Origin: Omphalotus guepiniiformis
Taxonomy: Eukaryota > Basidiomycota > Agaricomycetes > Agaricales > Omphalotaceae
DNA: 64,000 bases
Assembly (NCBI GenBank): GCA_028554645.1
Contig: JAQOOI010000062.1
Location: 248,001 to 312,000 of the forward strand
Direction: 5' to 3'
Part shown: positions 57,324 through 64,000 of the stretch, piece by piece
Position numbering within the stretch: the first letter of the stretch is position 1
Layout of the letters: each line of letters starts with the position of its first letter
Made by a program: the position numbers and the translations under genes
Notes under the pieces: generated by a model
Databases searched by the model: none
Seen by the model: the letters and a program-made list of their open reading frames with translations, nothing else
Told to the model about the DNA's origin: nothing

Positions 57324-59145
57324 ATGACATTGTTTGTCAAATATCAAAACTTCTCGGGCCTCCAACAACGAATCAATGAGTTCGGCGATCAGAATTTTTC
57401 CTTTCCAGACGAGGTTGCCGACGACATTGCAGGGGAACAAGAGACTGAAGCGCATGATGCTGGAGGCGGCAATGAAGATGATCAAAAAGCCGTCAGCGAA
57501 GACGACGATGAGGACAGCATGAGTGGTGTGGAATCAAGCAAGACATGTGTGTCTATCAACCTCACTCCTGGGAAACGCAGTTCTTCTGCGATTGCTGTCG
57601 ACATTGACAAGTCTGGGATGCGTGAAGTATTGAATGAGGCATCAAAAGGCATCAATGATAATACAGATGCCGAGTATAGGCGGTAAGTTTTCCATTAGTC
57701 AGGCAAGATGGTTCTAATACTCTGCTGCGATATCAGACTCATGAAGCAGGCTAACGACTTTCTCGTGGGCAAGGGGCTTCTGAAGACCGGTGAATTTTTT
57801 AGCAGCAAACCACACAAAGACTCGGCAGAATTCATTGTAGCGTGGATTATGGATTCGTACGTCCACCTCTTCCTTTCTTCCTTTCTTCACCTCTCGACAC
57901 CAAGTTGTTTGTTCCACCCACAGATGTGATTCAATCAACCTCGATGGTACACCTAAGGATGCGGCAACAATTCGCAAAGGATATGGCCACGCACAGAAGA
58001 TGTGTGCTGCGATGACATATGCATTCAACCATGTTTTGGGGCTGGGGCTTGTTCCATGGGACAATGAAGCAGCAAAGGGAAATCCTTCAGTCTCACAGAT
58101 GGTATCAAGCTACATGATTAGCTTGAAGCGGCGGAAGGTCAATCTCAGTATTTGTTGTATTCATTTATATATCCTCATCGGAATTTTAGGTTCAGCAGGG
58201 CGAAGCTCAGACAAGTGCGTGTGCCATAACAGCTGTAAGTTTCGTCAATGAGGTGTGCATTCACGCGAAGTATTTTACCTTTTGCAGGAATATATTGGAC
58301 AAATGTACGACTTCAATCACCGTCCTGAGAATTGGGATATCAAGCCGTTTGTGCCAGTCAGTCGGAAGCAGAACAAGGGAAGCAGTAATCAGTGGGGTGG
58401 CCCTAGGTTCCGCTGTGCGCTGCATCTGGCATATACAATTGCTTTCCTTTGCCTGCTGTGGGTTGACGAAGTCCTCAAAATTCAAGCGCACGAAATTGAG
58501 CTGATCCCTGGCAATAAGCATTGCCTGAAGGTAACTCTACCCTTTCGGAAGACGAACCAGTTTGGAAGTGAGTGTTTTGTTTTCTTTTGTTTCGATGATG
58601 AGCGCGTAACTATATTTTTGCTGTTAGAGATTCAACCGTTCTTTCTTTATGCCCTGCCGGAAGAATTGAAGCATTTATGCCCTGTTCAGGCATATGCAGA
58701 TTGGGTAAACGTCACACACATCAACGAAGGTTTTATCTTCCGGAAAATGGGCTCTGGAGACCGAGTTTCAGAAGATCCGACTGCTGTGATGGTCAGTACG
58801 AGGTGTTTTTCCTATCAGCCTAACTAATATTTGCGGCCGAGCTCAGAAAAATTCCTTGAAGGTTTTCGCAACAATCTGCTTGACATTGGAGTTGATCCAG
58901 CACCTTACGGTACTCATTCGTTCCGTCGCGGAGGTTGCCAATTTCTTGCAGTTGATCTTCGTTGGCTGATGCGTAAGGTTTGCGAGTGGGGTGGTTGGTC
59001 AACTGATTTCTCTTACCTAACAATTGTCAAGTATCTGATAAGTTGGAATGATGACCCTCGCAACCCTCGGGAGGATTTTTTCAACATGGATCGTAAACCT
59101 ACCTTAGCATACTTTGCCTGTGGAAGAACCTGCGAGTGTTCATAG
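57324..59145 (+). CDS. Tyrosine recombinase, Crypton-like, probably impaired
   Basis: The gene has at least seven exons. A Glu/Asp-rich N-terminal part (EDDQKAVSEDDDEDS) is followed by a SAM-like core-binding domain (GYGHAQKMCAAMTYAFNHVL, MVSSYMISLKRRKV). The catalytic domain follows: RCALHLAYTIAFLCLLWVDE, LKVTLPFRKTNQFGKIQP, the box-II motif THSFRRGGCQF (H-x-x-R at 58915-58926), then CEWGGWSTDFSYLTIVKYL with candidate nucleophile Tyr at 59032-59034. The protein ends RTCECS. Such enzymes cut and rejoin DNA through a tyrosine intermediate, and in fungi they mobilise Crypton elements. The first catalytic Arg, expected before VDEVLKIQ, is Trp (TGG, 58459-58461), probably from a C-to-T change, so this copy may be inactive. 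One intron (about 58802-58840) has an unusual GAG acceptor. The N-terminus is uncertain. Confidence 0.85.
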
Positions 59146-59267
59146 GGTGTATGTACTATTTTACTATATTTGACAATATAGTGTAACAACATTCTGCCTC
59201 CTAACTGGGTCTCGGTTCCTTACCTCATCTCTCGTCGTTCATCAATATTCATCTCTTGTCAGTCATT

Positions 59268-61112
59268 ATGGGTGTGAAAAATCTCTGGCCAGTATGGAAT
59301 ATTTTCTGTGTATATTTTTAACTTGCTTACAAGCTAAAGATAATCCAAACATGTGCACGTACTGAGTCAATGGTTGACTACACTACCGAGCATGGATTCA
59401 AATCAAAATTTGATGCGACTCGAACATATCATTTAGGAGTTGATGCAAGGTATGCCATACTCGTACCTCTCTCATTCTCTCAATCTTAACTGTGATCCAA
59501 GTGTGCTTCTTGATAGCTGTCAAGCTGCATATATTGCCAATGCTTCGGCTTGAATCCATACTTCACCAGAGAGTCCTCTTTTCCAGTTCTTCCGACTACT
59601 ATGCCAGTTCTCACGATCTCCGCTTGATGCAACTTTCGTGTTTGATGGAAATGCTCGGGCAAAGAAGAAGCGGGGTGTGCAGGTCATTAACCAAAGCATA
59701 CTCATGTTTGAGCGTGCAAAGGAATTGATCAATGCCTTTGGATATCATATACATACCGTAAGCTGTGTAATTCCAGAAACTTGAAATAAATACAACCCAA
59801 AATCCTGTTTTACTCAGGCACCAGGTGAAGCTGAAGCCGAGCTTGCAATTATGGAAACCAAGGGTCTGATTGATGGCGTAATGTCAAAAGACAGTGATGT
59901 CTTTCCATTGGGAGTGAGATGTGTCATAGTCGTCAATTCGTGAGTATTGTAGCAGAAATAAAATCAATACTGAGCTCGTTGATGGCAGGGATCAAAGCAC
60001 AGACACTCAACTCATTGTGAACATCTTTAGCTCTGACGTTATCACACAAGATTTGAATCTCACTCGTGGTGGTCTTATCCTATTTGCACTGCTGACGGGT
60101 AACGACTACAATGAAGGTGTCAAGGGTCTCGGACCTATGTCGGCTCTTGCACTTGCTAGATGTGGCTTCGGAGACCGTCTTCTGGCTGAATTCAGGCTTC
60201 ATATAGGATCTGAAAGTTCATCAAACTCATTTGTTTCATCTCTGAAGTTGGACATGTGCCGAGAACTTCAGTCAAATTCTCAGGGCCTGCTCAGCCGATG
60301 TGAGCCAGAAATGGCACACACTCTGCTGGATTCATCCTTTCCTTCATTTGAGGCTCTCTGGGCATTTGAATCACCTCTTACATCTTGGTCATCAAGTGTC
60401 GGTCATAGTCCTCAGGCTCTGAGTCCTGAATTATGGATCCCAAGACTACATGATTTGAGAAAGATCGAGAGTTTCTGCACTAAGCGATTTGAATGGACGA
60501 CTGATCAACTAATTGAGCGGTTTCACAAGTACCTGTGGCCTGGTATTATTATGTGCATGCTTTGTTCGGTATGTCCTTATGCAGACAGACAGATTTTAGA
60601 CTAACAGTTTTGCCTGCTAGAAATACCTGGTCTATGTCGTAGATACAGGGCTGCTCAGAACACCACCATACTACGGAACCACAATTATTGGGCCAAACCC
60701 ACCTAATTCAGGCAGAAAGTCCAACAATGAAACTCTACGAGTGACATTTTCAACAACTGAATTCATCGAAGTAGCCCTGCTTACTCCAGCAGCTCGACTG
60801 GGAAATGTCTACAAGCAAAAAATCAATGTATCTGTTCCTGTACCTATTATCGAAGCCGCAACGTTCCAGCGCCGCCCAAGTCCTTCTACTTCTGTACGTG
60901 CCCGTGCATGCAAAGTTTGTGCCATACTAATGTTGTATGAACTCTTTTGTATCTAGGCCAGCAAACACGTAGCTCCTGACAACGACGAAGACAATGTACA
61001 GTTTGTGACGATGACACGTGCAGATGACAACAACGAAGACAATGTACAGTTTGTGAAGATGACGCGTGCAGATACACGCCACTCAGACATAATTGACCTT
61101 ACCGCAGAATGA
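59268..61112 (+). pseudogene. XPG/Rad2-family nuclease with one in-frame stop
   Basis: The gene starts with the family's N-terminal motif MGVKNLWP. After an intron comes LKIIQTCARTESMVDYTTEH and the metal-binding GVDAS. The I-region has APGEAEAELAIMETKGLIDG and SKDSDVFPLG, and LLTGNDYNEGVKGLGPMSA matches the helix-two-turn-helix entry. The C-terminal region (IPRLHDLRKIESFC, LVYVVDTGLLRTPPYYG) is less typical and ends in an acidic tail with a 16-residue repeat. These nucleases cut flaps or junctions in DNA. Between QAAYIANASA and IHTSPESP there is an in-frame TGA at 59551-59553 where a sense codon (plausibly CGA) is expected; I found no convincing intron to remove it. All other exons are open. 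The gene starts 122 bases after the recombinase stop codon. Confidence 0.82.
60978..61073 (+). repeat. 48-bp tandem repeat in nuclease C-terminus
   Basis: Two copies (60978-61025 and 61026-61073) encode acidic units with the shared core EDNVQFV and MTRAD. They differ at three positions. Confidence 0.9.
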
Positions 61113-61183
61113 ATCTAGCAAATATGATATATGTACATTACTCGCGAGCTATTGTAACTAACTAAATATGATGACATTGTACT

Positions 61184-62846
61184 TTACGAAACATTGGACT
61201 TCAAAGTGCGACTCCTCTTCGCAATCGCAGACGGCCGAACCAACTGCTTGCCTCGATAGTTGTAACATTCTTGAAAATGATCACCAAGAATGCCCTGCTG
61301 TACATGACACACACGCTGGTCTTCGGCAATGCGCTGTTCTCGAAGAATCTTCGTGATCGCAGTCCATGACAGATGTTTGTTGGTCTCAGGATTAGAGAAC
61401 TCGGCCCAGAATTCTGCTTCGGTAGATTTCTTGAAACGCTCGGCAACGAACTGCAACATCAACAAATGTATTTAGTGGAGAACAGTTTGTGAACAGTAAA
61501 AGCTTACCTTCCATTCAGACCATTTACCCTTCGTGCCTTTCCATCGAGAGTCGCCACTGTACGAGTACGCCTGATCCCACAGCCGTAGTGGTATTCCCTG
61601 CCCTTTGATCTTCAGAAGACACTCAGAAGGATCATAGCCTTCGTCTCTGTCATCCCACATCCTTGCCAACTTCGGTATATCATTTACGAACGAAACGAGT
61701 GCCGGGTCGGGAACGTCAGCAGAACAAAAATCAATGCGGGTTCCGTTGCCAAGAACAATAACCCTTGAGGGCTTTGAAGCAACCGCTGCAGCACCTTGAC
61801 CATTGAGGGCTGGAGAAGAGAGAGGAGGCAGCAGCGTGGTGTGCACCAGAGAGGGATGGAGAGGAGGCAGCAGTGTGGTGTGCACCGGAGAGGGATGGAA
61901 TATAGTGCTGTCGTCAGAGGCTACAGCAGGTGCCGTCAAAGTTGGTGCAGGATCTGTGTTCTCAGAAGCTGCGCCTGCTGTAACCGGCGGCGATCCTGCA
62001 CTCTGTGCAAGTAGTACGTCAAGCTGGCTTTGAATTGACTCCAGCTTGGTCTCGAGCCCGGCAACCTGAGTGAACAACATCAGTAACTGTACAGAAACAA
62101 GCTCCAGTATGAGAAACTTACTGAACCTTGCTTTCCCGCAGGTTTTGCATTGCTGTTCAGGCGCCGAGGGGTCTGGAAATCTGGAAATGCAAGAACTATT
62201 TCAGCAGCCTGCTCCGAGGCATCAGCACAATGCATAAAATTGTTTGGGTGCCATTGACGTACCCAGTCAAGAACCGCTTGCTTCTGCTGTGCAGTGCGAG
62301 TGTCAACTGAGCGCTGGACCGGAAGTAGAGCAACCTTTCCCTGGTCAATAAGCTGCTCTCGCCGCTCAGCGTAGCGTGGCCTCCGTTTCTTCTTCGTCAC
62401 TTCCGAGTCTCTTGATAGGTCAGTCTGTTCTCCTTTGTGCGATCGACGTGCGTCAGCCTTCTGGCTAAGTTGATTTAGTCACGAACTTGACTTGAAATGG
62501 AAACGTCAAAAAGTTGTGTTTGCTCACCTATTCCATTGCTTTGGATCAGCACTATATCCCCTCAAGCGATCTTGAAGTACTGCTTTGTTGCCCGAACGCA
62601 AGAGACCGAAGTCCTTGCAAAGTGCCTTCAACTGACCAACAGTCTGCTTGTAACTGTTAAATGCACAGAGTCCGACATCAGAACCACGAAATCTCAAGTA
62701 ATAGAGCCTACTCACATCTGGATTGTCTGCGTGCCTTCACCATTCTTCACCGGAAAGACGAACTCCACTTCAGCTTCAGGACCAGCAGTGATTGCAGTAT
62801 CAGGAATAGTCAAGCCTGCTATCGCATCTTGCAAGTGCCGACTCAT
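61184..62846 (-). CDS. SAP-domain DNA-binding protein
   Basis: Five or so exons. The start is MSRHLQDAIAGLTIPDTAIT. A SAP helix-extension-helix DNA-binding motif lies at about residues 45-80 (TVGQLKALCKDFGLLRSGNK, then AVLQDRLRGYS). It is followed by a basic stretch with a likely nuclear signal (VTKKKRRPRYAERRE), a segment WHPNNFMHCADASEQAAEI, and a heptad-like helix (LETKLESIQSQLDVLLAQS). A Pro/Ser/Thr-rich linker with a 13-residue repeat comes next. The C-terminal globular domain has WDDRDEGYDPSECLLKIKG, GIPLRLWDQAYSY and WAEFSNPETNKHLSW, ending LKSNVS. The SAP family binds A+T-rich DNA; the C-terminal domain is not known to me. All joins are in frame. It is convergent with the nuclease gene (72 bases apart), and the two may share 3' sequence. 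Confidence 0.8.
61822..61899 (-). repeat. 39-bp tandem repeat in SAP protein gene
   Basis: Two copies (61822-61860, 61861-61899) differ at two positions and encode the Pro-rich unit HPS-VHTTLLPPL twice. Confidence 0.9.
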
Positions 62847-63719
62847 AACAGCCGGCCCGTCTCTGCGAAAGAAATCGAATGTGTATAGCACTACCAAACC
62901 ACAATGACGAGACCTTGAACGAGCGGCGGCAGCGCTAGCGCCTGTTCAAGGACTTGGAAGGAATTACTGTTGTTGAGCCAGCCATCTGTGCCTAAGCCTC
63001 CGTTGGTTTCAGCCGCCCCGACGATCGATCTTGAGATTCTATAAGCGAGATGTGAGCGAGCGAGATGTGAGCGAGCGAGATGTGAGCGAGCGAGCGAGCG
63101 AGAGAACTGAGAGAGGGCGCAAGATTGAAGGATGGAAATGGAATGGAGGCAAAACGAGAGCAACAAGAGGCCGCGCAAGCGGCAACTGGACTGTGGCGGC
63201 GACTGTCGCCAAACAAACCGGGGCCACGCGAGCGTTTGACGTAAACTTGATGACATCAACCCAAGACGGTCCACCTCACGTAAGGTGACCGGCAGTGGGA
63301 GGCCCGTGACCTCACCGTCTTTATCCCGAGAGAAGGGAGAACGGGTCTGCACAGATTTTACCTAAGCGTTCGTCAGCTTTCCAGGCTCACATGAGTGCGA
63401 AACGTGGCAATAAATTATATTCAAAGTTTTTCTTCCGCGTCGATTCTACTTGGCCTCTGGAGCGTGCCCTCGTGCACTCGATTTGGTTCCGCAGTACGCG
63501 CGCGTGCCGCCTTGGCTTCGTTGATCGACAATTGACAGAACAGCGAAGATGTGAACTTCTGTGAGTAGTACCTTTCTCTTCTGCTACCTGTCTTGTCGGT
63601 TGTCCTTCTTATGCTTCTTTCTCTAGATTCAAGATTCGTTGGGGCCTTTTCTCGAGCACAAAATACCAGATGTTCTTCGCAAGAACATTGTCAGCTCTTC
63701 CCTCGCTTCCCTCTCCTCA
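62847..63719. other. Divergent intergenic region with a GAGC microsatellite
   Basis: No gene is seen. A microsatellite of GCGAGATGTGAGCGA units with a GAGC run lies at 63046-63103. A probable 5' UTR intron of the right-edge gene (GTGAGT donor near 63560, TTTCTCTAG acceptor near 63627) is visible. Confidence 0.5.
63046..63103 (+). repeat. GAGC / 15-bp minisatellite
   Basis: Three units of a 15-base motif (GCGAGATGTGAGCGA) merge into a (GAGC)n run between the SAP gene and the right-edge gene. Confidence 0.8.
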
Positions 63720-64000
63720 ATGGCGCCTCAGAGACCTCGTGCTGCAAAACCACCCCGTGAACGACGCGCTCGAGGTGCTCAGCCGTCCACTCAGCTCAGT
63801 AGTCGTACCCCTATTCGCCTTCCCTCGTACACCAGCCTTCGACGACAGCAACGACGTAGGACAAATCTCACCACAGTCTTTCATGGGCAGCTGCATGAGG
63901 TCCCGTAGTAAGTTTGCCCTTAGATTCTAATTCTTTTGCTCACTTTGACTCCCATAGCCCTGTAAACAGCAGCGGAGAGCTAGTCGCTGCGAACAATATC
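63720..64000 (+). CDS. 5' part of an unknown gene, runs off the window
   Basis: An ATG at 63720 opens a basic, Arg-rich N-terminus (MAPQRPRAAKPPRERRARGA), followed by FHGQLHEVP. A GTAAGT donor at about 63908 and a CCCATAG acceptor near 63957 join this frame to YPVNSSGELVAANNI, open to the window edge. The alternative frame starting MFFARTLSALP at 63670 would meet a stop after that join, so I prefer this one. No family is recognisable from this much sequence. Confidence 0.5.

Noticed and set aside
63670..63930. The frame starting MFFARTLSALP as the right-edge gene
   Set aside because: After the likely intron at about 63908-63957 this frame meets a stop, whereas the frame starting at 63720 stays open.
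1..64000. CRISPR arrays, operons or bacterial ribosome-binding sites
   Set aside because: The window is clearly eukaryotic, and no spaced identical repeats of CRISPR type were seen.

Overview
This is a nuclear window from a basidiomycete fungus, most likely an agaricomycete wood or litter decomposer. The signs are short GT-AG introns of about 50-60 bases in nearly every gene, TATA boxes close upstream of start codons, two intron-containing tRNA-Leu genes, and a gene content typical of Agaricomycetes: class-D dye-decolorizing peroxidases, F-box/LRR-like genes, rhamnogalacturonan lyase, ferric reductases and fungal tyrosine recombinases. Gene families and splice joins were assigned by eye from the translated sequence. 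No database search was run.

Left third (1-19.9 kb). A tandem segmental duplication carries two intact single-exon D-amino-acid oxidase genes (797-2140 and 4773-6125, both minus). Next come a many-exon aromatic-acid-exporter-like membrane protein (7911-12677, minus) and a pair of F-box-like genes. The first of these (13235-14957) is intact; the second (15328-16891) is broken by a frameshift and a TGA codon. A secreted berberine-bridge-like FAD oxidase (17974-19874, plus) closes the block.

Middle (20-45.5 kb). Two ferric-reductase genes lie in opposite orientation (20404-22892 minus; 31518-34054 plus), each with a tRNA-Leu(UAG) copy on the same strand nearby. Between them are the RNase P/MRP subunit gene RPP1 (25509-26892, minus) and a small secreted protein gene (29022-29601). 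Then follow an apparently functional DyP peroxidase (37426-39656), an uncharacterised nuclear-type protein (40060-41121, minus), and a second DyP gene (41828-45500) split by a 1,409-bp transposon with 39-bp terminal inverted repeats and a 7-bp target-site duplication.

Right part (45.7-64 kb). A secreted esterase-like phytase protein and a secreted rhamnogalacturonan lyase, both minus, are followed by an alpha/beta hydrolase and a 5-formyltetrahydrofolate cyclo-ligase that converge with only 7 bases between their stop codons. The last 7 kb holds the most unusual block: a tyrosine recombinase (57324-59145), an XPG/Rad2-type nuclease (59268-61112) and a convergent SAP-domain DNA-binding protein (61184-62846). 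I read this as a candidate mobile or recombination module. The recombinase has Trp where the first catalytic Arg is expected, and the nuclease has one in-frame TGA, so this copy looks partly decayed. The first exons of an unknown gene run off the right edge.

Several genes fit decomposition of plant material and nutrient scavenging: DyP peroxidase, FAD oxidase, rhamnogalacturonan lyase, phytase-like protein, ferric reductases and D-amino-acid oxidases. They are not arranged as one co-regulated cluster.
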